64,000 nt of DNA, from contig NZ_JARZHG010000048.1 of the NCBI RefSeq assembly GCF_029946505.1, positions 23,712-87,711 of the forward strand. The letters are read 5' to 3'. Position numbers and translations under genes: made by a program. Source of the DNA: Polyangium sp. y55x31. GTDB lineage: Bacteria; Myxococcota_A; Polyangia; Polyangiales; Polyangiaceae. The number at the start of each line of letters is the position of its first letter. Within the stretch, counting starts at the first letter, position 1. The notes below the pieces were generated by a model that made no database searches, was not told the origin of the DNA, and saw only the letters and a list, made by a program, of their open reading frames with translations. This document shows, one piece after another, positions 12,191 through 21,872 of the stretch.

Positions 12191-13447
12191 ATGCCCCTCA
12201 CGGTCACGTCGCAGGCCGCGACGCACGTCGGTCGCAAGCGAAAGCGCAACGAGGACAGTCACCTCGTGGACCCCGACCTCGGCCTGTACATCGTGGCCGA
12301 CGGCATGGGCGGTCAGGCAGCCGGCGACGTGGCCTCACGCCGCGCCGTCGACGTCGCGCGGGCCTACGTGGCCGATCGAGCCCTGGTCCTGACGCGTTTT
12401 GCAGAAAACCCCTCGCAGGAGAACCGCATCGCCGCACAGGAGCTCGTCGCAGCGGCCATTCAAGCCGCCTGCGCAGATCTCTGGAGCATGGCCGAGAACG
12501 ACCCGAAACTGCGGGGCATGGGCACGACGATGGTGCTCTTCGCCGTCGCAGGCGATCGCGCCGTGGTCGGGCACGTGGGCGACAGCCGCGCCTACCTCGT
12601 GCGCCAAGGCGTCGCGAACCGGCTCACCGAAGATCACACGATCGTCGCAGCCTCGATCAAAAACGGGACGATGACGAAGGAGCAAGCAAAGACGAGCGCC
12701 CTTCGCAGCGTGCTCACACGAGCCGTGGGGACGCAGGAGTCAGTCCAGGTCGACACGCTGCTCGTGGAGCTGATGCCCGGCGATCTCTTCCTGATCTGCA
12801 GCGACGGCCTCTACGGCTACATCGAGGACGAGGAGGTCCCCACACTCTTCGCAAGCGTACCGGACGACCTCGCCGAGCAGCTCGTCGACCTCGCAAACGA
12901 GCGAGGCGGCCGGGACAACATCACAGCAATCGTGCTGTCGTTCCAGGGCGCGACAGTGGAGGAGCCCGAAGCGCTGACGAAGCACGAGGCGCTGCGCAGC
13001 ATCCCGCTCTTCATGCACCTCACCTACCGCGAGCAAGCCGAGATCCTGGCAATCTCGGAGGTCAGGACCTACCCCTCGGGCGCAGCCATCGTGACCGAAG
13101 GCGAGCCCGGCGAGGACCTCTACGTGATGCTGCGGGGTCACGTGGCCGTCGAGAAGGACAACGTCGCCATCACGTCGATCACAGCAGGCGGCTATTTCGG
13201 CGAGATGGGCCTCGTCGACGACTCGAGGCGCTCAGCCACAGTCCGAGCCCTCGAGCCCGTACGCACGATGGTCATCACGCGAACGGACATGATGAACGTC
13301 ATGCGTCGCGAGCCAGTCCTCGCCGTGAAGCTACTCTGGAGCTTCGTGCAAGGCCTCTCGCAGCGTCTGCGCACAGTGAACACCGAGCTCTCCGAAGCCC
13401 GCGCCGAGCTCTTCGAAGCGCAGGGCGTCACGCCCTATACGTCGTAG
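12191..13447 (+). CDS. PP2C-type protein phosphatase fused to a cNMP-binding-like domain
   Basis: A 418-residue cytosolic protein. Residues 1-240 are a PPM/PP2C phosphatase: VGRKRKRNEDS (metal-binding Glu-Asp), ADGMGGQAAG, GHVGDSRAY, CSDGLYGYI and GRDNITAIV are all intact. Such enzymes reverse Ser/Thr kinase signalling and need Mn/Mg. Residues 258-380 form a CAP_ED-like beta-roll (EGEPGEDLYVMLRGHV, GGYFGEMGLVDDSRRSATVRA) close to the cyclic-nucleotide phosphate-binding cassette FGE-x-RRSATV. A helical tail follows. The ATG at 12191 has a GAGGGG Shine-Dalgarno; an in-frame ATG at 12182 is possible. The window encodes three Ser/Thr kinases that could be its opponents. Confidence 0.92.
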   Translation: MPLTVTSQAATHVGRKRKRNEDSHLVDPDLGLYIVADGMGGQAAGDVASRRAVDVARAYVADRALVLTRFAENPSQENRIAAQELVAAAIQAACADLWSMAENDPKLRGMGTTMVLFAVAGDRAVVGHVGDSRAYLVRQGVANRLTEDHTIVAASIKNGTMTKEQAKTSALRSVLTRAVGTQESVQVDTLLVELMPGDLFLICSDGLYGYIEDEEVPTLFASVPDDLAEQLVDLANERGGRDNITAIVLSFQGATVEEPEALTKHEALRSIPLFMHLTYREQAEILAISEVRTYPSGAAIVTEGEPGEDLYVMLRGHVAVEKDNVAITSITAGGYFGEMGLVDDSRRSATVRALEPVRTMVITRTDMMNVMRREPVLAVKLLWSFVQGLSQRLRTVNTELSEARAELFEAQGVTPYTS

Positions 13448-13456
13448 AAGCGCCGC

Positions 13457-13751
13457 GCCGGGGCTCTGCCCCGGGCCCCGCGGGGGCTGTTCGCCCCTCG
13501 ACCCGAACCAGGGCAAGCCCTGGACCTCAGGGGGAAGAACTGCGCGATGCGCAGTTCTTCCCACAGGCCGGTGGCAAGACCGTAAAGGTCGTCGCACGCA
13601 GCGACACGTTGGCGGTTGAAACGTCACCGCTGCTGTCTTGGCTGGCTCGATGAACTGCGCATCGCGCAGTTCATCGAACACGAGTCCAGCGCTTGCGCTG
13701 GTCCGGGTGCAGGGGCGGACAGCCCCTGCTCGGGTCCGGGGTGAAACCCCG
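13457..13751. repeat. Multi-hairpin intergenic element, copy A
   Basis: This fills the 313 bp between the stops of the PP2C gene (+) and boxB (-). It holds eight consecutive palindromes: 13457-13473, 13482-13496, 13507-13522, 13531-13561 (14-bp stem, loop GAT), 13646-13676 (14-bp stem, loop ATC), 13685-13700 (CCAGCGC-TT-GCGCTGG), 13708-13728 and 13735-13751 (CCGGGGT-GAA-ACCCCGG). The same series in the same order occurs at 25136-25423. The two long hairpins differ between copies but remain fully paired. It may act as a bidirectional terminator, a structured RNA or a non-autonomous mobile element; which of these is unresolved. Confidence 0.88.
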
Positions 13752-13760
13752 GCGCAACGC

Positions 13761-15196
<1,436 letters not shown>

Positions 15197-15200
<4 letters not shown>

Positions 15201-16891
15201 GTTCGCCTCCAGTCGAATTCGGGTCGCTCGGGCCGGCCGTACATGGTGAGCGCGCCCCGCTCGCCGACCGCATTCGGGCGCTGGAAGATCCAGTTTTGCC
15301 AGGCCGAGAGCCGCCCGAAGATCTTCGTCTCCAGCGTCTCGGGCCCGGCGAAGCGCAGCGAGGCCTCCATGCCGGTCAGCGCGTCGGGCGACAGGCTCGC
15401 GCGCTCCTCGACCGCGATCCGCACCTCGTCGTCCCAGTCCATCTCGTCGGGCGTGAACGTCACGAGCCCGAGTTTTCTCGCGCTCTCCGCGTCCACCAAG
15501 GACGTTTGTCCTTCCAGACGTTTCACGGCCGAAGGATCGTGGAGGAACCGCGTCTCGAGGCGCGTGAGGCCGTTCGGCATGGGGAACGGACCGAAGTTCA
15601 GCGGCGAAAGACCGATCACGGGCGGCTCGTCGCCGCCGTCGAGCATGTAGGTCCGATCGCCGGCGAGGGCCAGCTCGAAGAGGCTTCCCGCGAAGCACGA
15701 GCCGGGCTCGACGAGCGAGAACACGCTGCGCGCCGTGAGATCCAGCCGCTTCAGGACGCGGCGCATCTTGAGCAGGATCTCCCGGGCGAACCAGTCGTCG
15801 CGCAGGGCGTGGAGCGCGCGATCCGCGGCGCGCACGGCCTCGGGATCACCCTTCGTCCGGAGGAGGACGAGGCCGGCCTCCGGGTGGTTGAAGCGCAGAT
15901 CGAGCAGGGCATCGTCGATCTCGCGGAACACGCGGAGCGCCCACACGTCGGAGCCGCTCTTGTGCAGCGCCTCCACCGTGGTCTCCGGCGCGCCCTCGGG
16001 CGCGCGCACCTCGAGCTCGGCGACGCGTGTGGCGCTGTCGACGACGAGCGTGACGTACTTGTATTCGGCCTTCGACTTGCTGCCGTCCTCGGAGCGCTTC
16101 ACCTCGAGCGGGGCGAGCGTGATGCCCGGGCCCTGCTTGTCCTTCGTGCGCCCGGCGATCGCGTTCGCCTCCTCGATCACCCCCTGATCGAAGCGGCTCT
16201 TCGGGATCGAACGATCGACGAGCCGCCACTCCTCGGCGCGCTTGCCGCGCACGCCCTCGGCGAGCGTGCTGAACACGTCGGCGAGATCGCGGCGCACTTT
16301 GCGTTTGTCCACGAGGCGCGTGAGCCCGCCCGTGCCCGGGAGCACGGCGAGCAGCGGCGTCTCCGGGAACGAGACCGCGCTCGATCCGTCATCGCAGAGC
16401 AAGATCTTCTCGCACGCGAGCGCGAGCTCGTAACCGCCGCCCGAGGCCACGCCGTTCAGCGCGGCCACGTAGTGCTGGTCGCTCTCGGTACACGCTTCTT
16501 CGAGCGAGAGGCGCGTCTCGTTCGTGTACTTGCAGAAGTTGACCTTGAAGGCGTGCGTCGACGAGCCGAGCATGTAGATGTTCGCGCCGGCGCAGAAGAT
16601 GCGCGGCTGGCCGCTCGTGACGATCACGACCTTCACCTCGGGGTGCTCGAAGCGCAGCCGCTCCACCGCGTCCGCGAGCTCGATGTCCACGCCGAGGTCG
16701 TAGCTGTTCAGCTTGAGCGTGTAGCCGGGGCGCATCGGCGCCTCCTCGACCACATCCATCACGAGCCGTGCGATCGAGCCCTCGAGCGAGAGCTTCCAGT
16801 GCTTGTACCGGCTCGGATGTGTCTCGAAACGGATGGCGGGCGCCTTGGCCCCGCTGCTTTCACTCTCGATGCCCATCGCCGAAAACTCCAT
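15197..16891 (-). CDS. boxC: Benzoyl-CoA-dihydrodiol lyase
   Basis: A 564-residue crotonase-superfamily enzyme that hydrolytically opens the ring of 2,3-epoxybenzoyl-CoA to 3,4-dehydroadipyl-CoA semialdehyde plus formate. The crotonase oxyanion region is seen as FCAGANIYML (about 99-108) and NGVASGGGYELALACEK (146-162). The second half is a degenerate crotonase-like repeat typical of BoxC. The ATG at 16891 follows an in-frame GTG at 16894; either could be used. It is the first gene of the boxC-boxB operon and diverges from boxR, with AT-rich inverted repeats between them. Enzymes for the later steps (aldehyde dehydrogenase, thiolase) are not nearby. Confidence 0.93.
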
Positions 16892-16910
16892 CACCGGGGC
16901 GGGAGGGTGT

Positions 16911-16959
16911 CAAGCAATATACTGCTTGCTGGAGTCTTCTTCATGAAATATATTGCATG
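16911..16959. promoter_or_regulatory. Candidate BoxR operator/divergent promoter region
   Basis: The 70 bp between boxC and boxR contain an AT-rich island in a very GC-rich setting. CAAGCAATATA (16911-16921) and TATATTGCATG (16949-16959) are inverted copies matching at 10 of 11 positions, with GCAATATA/TATATTGC exact. CAAGCA...TGCTTG (16911-16928) is a further small dyad. BzdR/BoxR-type regulators are known to bind TGCA-containing palindromic repeats in divergent promoters, which fits. The site would cover plausible -10 boxes of both genes, so benzoyl-CoA-relieved repression of boxCB and autoregulation is the inference. Confidence 0.6.
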
Positions 16960-16961
16960 AC

Positions 16962-17798
16962 GTGGCGGCTCGAAAGAAGCCCGACGGAGGCGCAGACGAA
17001 GCCGAAGGCGCGGGCTCGCTGCTCTTGCGGACGCTCGGCGAGCGGGTGCGCGAGCGGCGGCGCGCGGCGGGTTTGACGCTGCGGGATCTCGGGGCCGCGT
17101 CGGGCGTGAGCGAGCGCTTTCTGGTGCTCGTCGAGGGCGGCAAGGCGAACGTGTCCGTGGTTCGTCTCGACGCGATCGCGCGCGCGCTCGATACGACCGC
17201 CTCGGCGCTGCTGGCGAGCGCTCCTGCGGAAGCACCACGCACCACGGAGAAGGGCCCGCTCGTGGCGCTGCTCGGCCTGCGTGGGGCAGGAAAAACCACG
17301 CTCGGGACCCGCGCAGCCGCCCGGCTCGGTTTGCCTTTCGTGGAACTCGACAGTCTCGTCGTAACGCGCGCAGGCATGAGCCTGACCGAGATCTTCGAGA
17401 TGCACGGGACCGCGTACTTCCGCAGGCTCGAACGAGAGGAGCTCGAGCGGCTCGTGGCGCGCGGCGATCGCGGGATCGTCGCGACGAGCGGCAGCCTCGT
17501 GACCGATCACGAGACGTTCGAGCTGCTCTGCCGCGAGGCCGTGACCGTGTGGCTGCGCGCGCGCCCGGAAGACCACTTTCAGCGCGTGATCGATCAGGGC
17601 GACGCGAGGCCCATGGCGAGCCGGCCGGCTGCGATGGAGGAGCTCCGCGCGATCCTGCGCGCGCGAAGGGCCCTCTACGAGCGCGCGGCCCACATCATCG
17701 ACACCTCGGCGCTCGGACTCGAACGCTCGATCGACAGGCTCGTGAAGATCGTCAACGCGTCGAGCCGTGGTAGGCTGCCGTCACCGCCCGTCGGTTGA
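16962..17798 (+). CDS. boxR: BoxR-type transcriptional regulator (XRE domain fused to shikimate kinase-like domain)
   Basis: A 278-residue protein. Residues 25-85 are an XRE helix-turn-helix (LTLRDLGAASGVSERFLVLVE). Residues 98-265 are a shikimate kinase-like module with an intact P-loop, GLRGAGKTT (105-113). This two-domain layout is diagnostic of the BzdR/BoxR family, in which the kinase-like domain senses benzoyl-CoA and relieves repression of box genes. The start is unclear: GTG at 16962 is chosen, and a TTG at 16953 would extend the protein by three residues into the operator half-site; neither has a good Shine-Dalgarno. glgA begins 4 bp after its stop. Confidence 0.9.
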   Translation: MAARKKPDGGADEAEGAGSLLLRTLGERVRERRRAAGLTLRDLGAASGVSERFLVLVEGGKANVSVVRLDAIARALDTTASALLASAPAEAPRTTEKGPLVALLGLRGAGKTTLGTRAAARLGLPFVELDSLVVTRAGMSLTEIFEMHGTAYFRRLEREELERLVARGDRGIVATSGSLVTDHETFELLCREAVTVWLRARPEDHFQRVIDQGDARPMASRPAAMEELRAILRARRALYERAAHIIDTSALGLERSIDRLVKIVNASSRGRLPSPPVG

Positions 17799-17802
17799 AC
17801 GC

Positions 17803-19251
17803 ATGCCCCGCCTCCGCATCCTCAACGTCGTCTCCGAGTGCGTCCCTTTCGCCAAGACGGGAGGCCTGGCAGACGTGGCCGGCGCGCTCCCCATCGCGCT
17901 CGCGGCGCGCGGACACGACGTCCGCACCGTGATGCCGCGCTACCGCGTGGCGAAGAAACATCCGGCCAAACGGCTGCCCATCTCGCTCGGCGTGCCCGTG
18001 GGCGGCGGCGAGGCGTGGGGCGCTGTGTGGGAGGCTCGGCTCGGCGAGAGCACGTCGCGCGTCTACCTGCTCGAGCATGACGAGCTCTACGATCGCAGCG
18101 GCATCTACAACGATTCGAACGGGGATTACCGCGACAACCTCGCGCGCTTCACGTTCCTCTCGCGCGGCGCGCTCCGGCTCTCGCTCGCGCTCGGGTTCAT
18201 CCCCGACGTCGTGCACGTGCACGACTGGCCGACGTGCCTCGTGCCGGTCTACATGAAGACGCTCGACGCACGCACCCCGCTCGGCGGCGCCGCGTCGGTC
18301 ATGACGATCCACAACATGGGCTACCAGGGCTGGTTCGACAAACGCGAGCTGCCCGTGACCGGCCTCGGCTGGGACGTCTTCCACCATCGCGCGCTCGAGT
18401 CTTACGACCGGCTGAACCTGCTGAAAGGCGGCATCTACTTCTCGACGATGCTCTCGACGGTGTCGCCGCGGTACGCGCAGGAGATCCAGACCGCCGAGGG
18501 AGGACACGGGCTCGAAGGCGCCTTGCGCGAGCGCGGCGGCGACGTGATCGGCATCCTGAACGGGATCGACGACGAGATCTGGAACCCCGCGACGGATCGG
18601 CACCTCGCCGCGCATTTCGACGCCGACGATCTGCAAGGAAAGGCCTTCTGCAAGGCGGAGCTGCAGCGCGAGATGGGGCTCCCGGTTCGTCCGGACGTAC
18701 CGATCATCGGCCTCATCAGCCGGCTCGTGCACCAGAAGGGGATCGACATCTTCGCAGGCGCGCTCGGCACGCTGCTGAACCACGACGTGCAGGTCGTGGT
18801 GCTCGGATCGGGCGAGGGCTGGGCGGAGGATCTCTTCACGCGGCTCAGCCACTCGACCGATCGGTTCCGCGCGTACATCGGCATGAACGACGCGCTCGCG
18901 CACCGCATCGAGGCGGGCTCGGATCTGTTCGTGATGCCTTCGCGGTACGAGCCTTGCGGGCTGAACCAGCTCTACAGCCAGCGATACGGCACGCTGCCCG
19001 TCGTACGCGCGGTGGGCGGGCTCGACGACACGGTCGAGCACATGGCGACGGGCTTCAAGTTCCTCGACCTCTCGCCCTCGGCGCTCGCGGACACGGTGCT
19101 CGAAGCGGCGTGGATCTACCGCGAGCACCCCGAGCATTTCCGCTCGATGCAGCGGCGGTCGATGAAAAAGCCGTTTGGTTGGGATTACGCGAGCCGCCAG
19201 TACGAGGCGATGTATCGGCTCGCGATTTCGAGGCATCGCGGCGAGCGCTGA
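17803..19251 (+). CDS. glgA: Glycogen synthase (ADP-glucose type, GT5)
   Basis: A 482-residue cytosolic glucosyltransferase that transfers glucose from ADP-glucose (or UDP-glucose) to the non-reducing ends of alpha-1,4-glucan. The signature KTGGLADV (18-25) binds the nucleotide sugar phosphate. The GT-B C-terminal half shows ISRLVHQKGIDI, LGSGEGWAED and SRYEPCGLNQLYSQRYG, the last being the catalytic Glu region. Length and motifs are normal. It lies only 4 bp behind boxR, so it is probably on the same transcript. A debranching enzyme of the same pathway is at 59.5-61.5 kb. Confidence 0.95.
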   Translation: MPRLRILNVVSECVPFAKTGGLADVAGALPIALAARGHDVRTVMPRYRVAKKHPAKRLPISLGVPVGGGEAWGAVWEARLGESTSRVYLLEHDELYDRSGIYNDSNGDYRDNLARFTFLSRGALRLSLALGFIPDVVHVHDWPTCLVPVYMKTLDARTPLGGAASVMTIHNMGYQGWFDKRELPVTGLGWDVFHHRALESYDRLNLLKGGIYFSTMLSTVSPRYAQEIQTAEGGHGLEGALRERGGDVIGILNGIDDEIWNPATDRHLAAHFDADDLQGKAFCKAELQREMGLPVRPDVPIIGLISRLVHQKGIDIFAGALGTLLNHDVQVVVLGSGEGWAEDLFTRLSHSTDRFRAYIGMNDALAHRIEAGSDLFVMPSRYEPCGLNQLYSQRYGTLPVVRAVGGLDDTVEHMATGFKFLDLSPSALADTVLEAAWIYREHPEHFRSMQRRSMKKPFGWDYASRQYEAMYRLAISRHRGER

Positions 19252-19271
19252 GGCGGGCCCGAGAGCCCGCC
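19252..19271. terminator. GC-rich hairpin between convergent genes
   Basis: GGCGGGC (19252-19258) pairs with GCCCGCC (19265-19271) across a 6-base loop, starting on the last base of the glgA stop codon. It may terminate glgA and the convergent DUF3829 gene, but it has no T-run on either strand. Confidence 0.4.
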
Positions 19272-19287
19272 CCGCGCTGCACGCGCC

Positions 19288-20508
19288 TCAATGCGCGTGA
19301 CCTGCGTGATCGTCGGGGTGCTCGACCTGCTGCCCCGGCGTCGGGATCTGCCGCGTCGGCAAACCCGCCTTCGGCTCGACGACCTGGCCCTTCGCGGTGA
19401 GCGAGCGCGAGAGCGCGCGGTGCTTCGCCTCGATGACCGACGTGAACCCGTTGACCAGCGAGAGGAACGCTTCCGGCTCGATCCCCTTGTCGCTGATCTT
19501 CGCCTGGGCCTCCTCCGCTGCCTTCTGGAACGCGCTCAGCGGCGGGACCGTGATCTTCGCCCACGGATCGTTCGGGTTGTTCGTGCCGAACGTCTTGATG
19601 GCCTCGATGTCCTTCGCGAACGCCGCGACGCCCTCCTTGTAGGCCGCCGCGTCGATCTTCTTCGCGAGCACCGACAGGACGAGCCCGCGCGCCTTTTCGT
19701 AAGCCGTGAGCACGAGGCGTTCGCCCTCGTCGAGCTTCGCCGTGTCGACCGGGTGATCCTTGCGCCACGCGGCGATCGCAGCGCCGAGCTTGTCGGCGTT
19801 CTCGTCGAGCTTGTTGAAGTCGGCGACGAGCTTCTTGTGCAGCTCCTTGCCGCGCTCGAACTTGTCCTTCGTGTACTCCTCGCGCTGGTAGTACACGCTG
19901 GCCGCGGCGATGTTGCGGCTGAGCTCCAGGGAGAACGGGGCGAACGTCGCGAGCGCCGCGTCGACGTCGGGCATCGGCGGCTCCTTCAGACCGGCGGCGA
20001 CGGTGCAAGCCCGCGCGTTGCGCTCGTGCGGCGCGCGCATGCCCATGTCGGCCATCTTGCGAGCGCCAAGCACGTTCGGCGCACCGGAGGGGCCGGGGCC
20101 GGCCGACGGCGCGGGGCCGGCCGACGGCGCCGCGGAGGCGCCGGGCTTCGGCGGCACGAGCGTGGGCGGGGCCGGCGGCATGGCCGCGCCGGGGATGCCG
20201 AAGCTCGGGATCTTCTTCTCGCTCGGTTCGTCCTTGCCGAGGCTCGTGAAGTAGGCGTCACGCGCCTGACGCAAGGTGAGCGTACCGAAGTAACAAACCT
20301 CGAGGCGGTAGTCCTTCATCGCCTGCGGGTCGAACTTCGGGACGGGCGCGATCGGGGTTCGCAGCGGCAGCTTGCCCTTCCCGCTCGGCAGCGCCGCCGT
20401 CGACGGCTTCGCCTCCGGCGCAGGCGCGGGCGGCTCGTCCTTCTTGCAGCCTACGACCAGGGGAGCGAGCGCGAGCACGAACGGAAGAAAAGACCGCAGC
20501 CGGATCAT
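19288..20508 (-). CDS. DUF3829-like lipoprotein
   Basis: A 406-residue exported protein. The signal peptide ends LAPLVVGC (Cys21 lipidated), followed by a Pro/Ala/Glu-rich stretch. There is a Pro/Gly/Ala low-complexity linker (about 115-155). The second half (about 165-375) is entirely helical with many Lys/Glu/Ala heptads, like the DUF3829/YiiG family. The C-terminus is His-rich (HPDDHAGHAH) and could bind a metal. The function of the family is unknown. It is convergent with glgA and divergent from the YkvA-like gene. Confidence 0.65.
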   Translation of the reverse strand: MIRLRSFLPFVLALAPLVVGCKKDEPPAPAPEAKPSTAALPSGKGKLPLRTPIAPVPKFDPQAMKDYRLEVCYFGTLTLRQARDAYFTSLGKDEPSEKKIPSFGIPGAAMPPAPPTLVPPKPGASAAPSAGPAPSAGPGPSGAPNVLGARKMADMGMRAPHERNARACTVAAGLKEPPMPDVDAALATFAPFSLELSRNIAAASVYYQREEYTKDKFERGKELHKKLVADFNKLDENADKLGAAIAAWRKDHPVDTAKLDEGERLVLTAYEKARGLVLSVLAKKIDAAAYKEGVAAFAKDIEAIKTFGTNNPNDPWAKITVPPLSAFQKAAEEAQAKISDKGIEPEAFLSLVNGFTSVIEAKHRALSRSLTAKGQVVEPKAGLPTRQIPTPGQQVEHPDDHAGHAH

Positions 20509-20651
20509 GAAGACATGCCTCCTCAGAAGATGCCCTGCGCCGGCAAAGGCCGGGCGAGGCCGGACCGGCATCATGCCCGACCAGCACGGAGTTTCAAGCG
20601 CGGCGCCGCAGCGATCCTGCCCCGCCCCTTGCGGCCGCGCGCAGCGGAATC

Positions 20652-21026
20652 ATGTTGGCCGTCGTGAAAAAGACCACCGACGCGCGCCCGCAGAAGCTCG
20701 AAGGCAAGAAGGTCTCCGGAAAGGCTCGCGGGCTCGCGCTCGTGCCGCTTCTCCGGGATGCGCCAGCGGCTTGGCGGCTGCTCCGCGACCGGGAAGCTGC
20801 GCTCTGGGCGAAGGCGCTCATCGTCCTTTCGGTCGTTTATTGCGTGTGGCCGCTCGATCTCGTGCCCGACGCCGTGCCTTTCATCACCTGGATCGACGAC
20901 GCGGGCGTGGTGCTCCTCTTCCGGCTGATCCTCCACCGGCAGCTCGCCCGGTACCACGAGCCGGGATCAGAAATCGTAACGGACGTGCGTGGGCCTCGAT
21001 CCGGGACCGATGTCCGCGTAGCCTGA
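20652..21026 (+). CDS. YkvA-family (DUF1232) small membrane protein
   Basis: A 124-residue protein with a basic N-terminus and the family signature YCVWPLDLVPD (about 63-73), which begins the DUF1232 helical hairpin. A second hydrophobic helix (DDAGVVLLFRLILHR) follows. Members are short membrane-associated proteins without a settled function. It is 12 bp upstream of the next gene on the same strand. Confidence 0.8.
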   Translation: MLAVVKKTTDARPQKLEGKKVSGKARGLALVPLLRDAPAAWRLLRDREAALWAKALIVLSVVYCVWPLDLVPDAVPFITWIDDAGVVLLFRLILHRQLARYHEPGSEIVTDVRGPRSGTDVRVA

Positions 21027-21038
21027 ACGCGGGTTCCC

Positions 21039-21872
21039 GTGCGACTCCAACGTTACACGCTCGATCAACTCCGCATCGAGGACGAGCGATCCTTTCGACA
21101 CATCGGTCTCTACACCGAGCTGAAGCGCGCGCTCGTGCGTGATCACGTCACCTTCCTCGTGCCGAAACCCGGCACGCCGGAAGCACGCTGGGATCGCGCG
21201 CTCTTCTTGAACCTCACGTTCTGGTCGCCCGACCAGCCCGGCGACGTCCTCGACGGCGACGCGATCCCCGCCGACGTGGTGATGCACGCGGGCTGGCATC
21301 ACGTCACGCGCCGCGCGCTCGACGCGCTCGGCACGACGGCGAGCCAGAGCCCCGAGGCGCTGCTGCTCGGTGAGGCGATCGCGAGCGCGTTCGATCTCTA
21401 CCTCGTCGGCCGCTTGCTCGGCCACGCGCCGGACGCCGCGTTCCTCGAGACGCAGGTGCCCGCGATGGCCGAGGCCGCGCAGCAAGCCGGCATGCCGGAA
21501 GAGGCATTCGAAGCGATGCTCGACGAGGTGTCGCAGGACCCGGACAAGGCGTTCGAGGATCTGCGCGAGCTGCTCTTCGACGCGAGCACCGCGCTCGTGC
21601 GCGCGCCTTCGGTCGAGGAAGCAGCCGAGAGGATCGCGCGTTTCGACACGCATCGTTTCGGGCCGCTCCTGCATCACTACGAGCTCTCGACGTGGATCCT
21701 CTATGCGCGCGCCTACGCCAAGGATCTGGGCGCGCCGGATCCGCAGGTGATGGCCGTCGACGCGATGATCCGCCGCGCGGACGTCGCGCTCGATTGGCTC
21801 GAAAAGCACTGGATCTCCGGGGTCTCGGGAGACCCGGCCGGACCCGATGACCACGAGGTTCTGCCCCGATGA
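21039..21872 (+). CDS. Conserved-looking hypothetical protein, unknown function
   Basis: A 277-residue soluble, mostly helical and acidic protein starting at GTG. It has no signal peptide or membrane segment, and I recognise no motif. A His-containing segment (ADVVMHAGWHHVTRRALDAL) and a later HRFGPLLHHYEL could hold a metal, but this is not established. Its stop overlaps the start of the next gene (ATGA), so the two are translationally coupled. Confidence 0.65.
   Translation: MRLQRYTLDQLRIEDERSFRHIGLYTELKRALVRDHVTFLVPKPGTPEARWDRALFLNLTFWSPDQPGDVLDGDAIPADVVMHAGWHHVTRRALDALGTTASQSPEALLLGEAIASAFDLYLVGRLLGHAPDAAFLETQVPAMAEAAQQAGMPEEAFEAMLDEVSQDPDKAFEDLRELLFDASTALVRAPSVEEAAERIARFDTHRFGPLLHHYELSTWILYARAYAKDLGAPDPQVMAVDAMIRRADVALDWLEKHWISGVSGDPAGPDDHEVLPR

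Noticed and set aside
13457..13751. CRISPR array or tRNA cluster in the palindrome-rich gap
   Set aside because: Hairpins are different from each other, unevenly spaced and lack constant repeats with unique spacers; none folds as a cloverleaf with tRNA landmarks.
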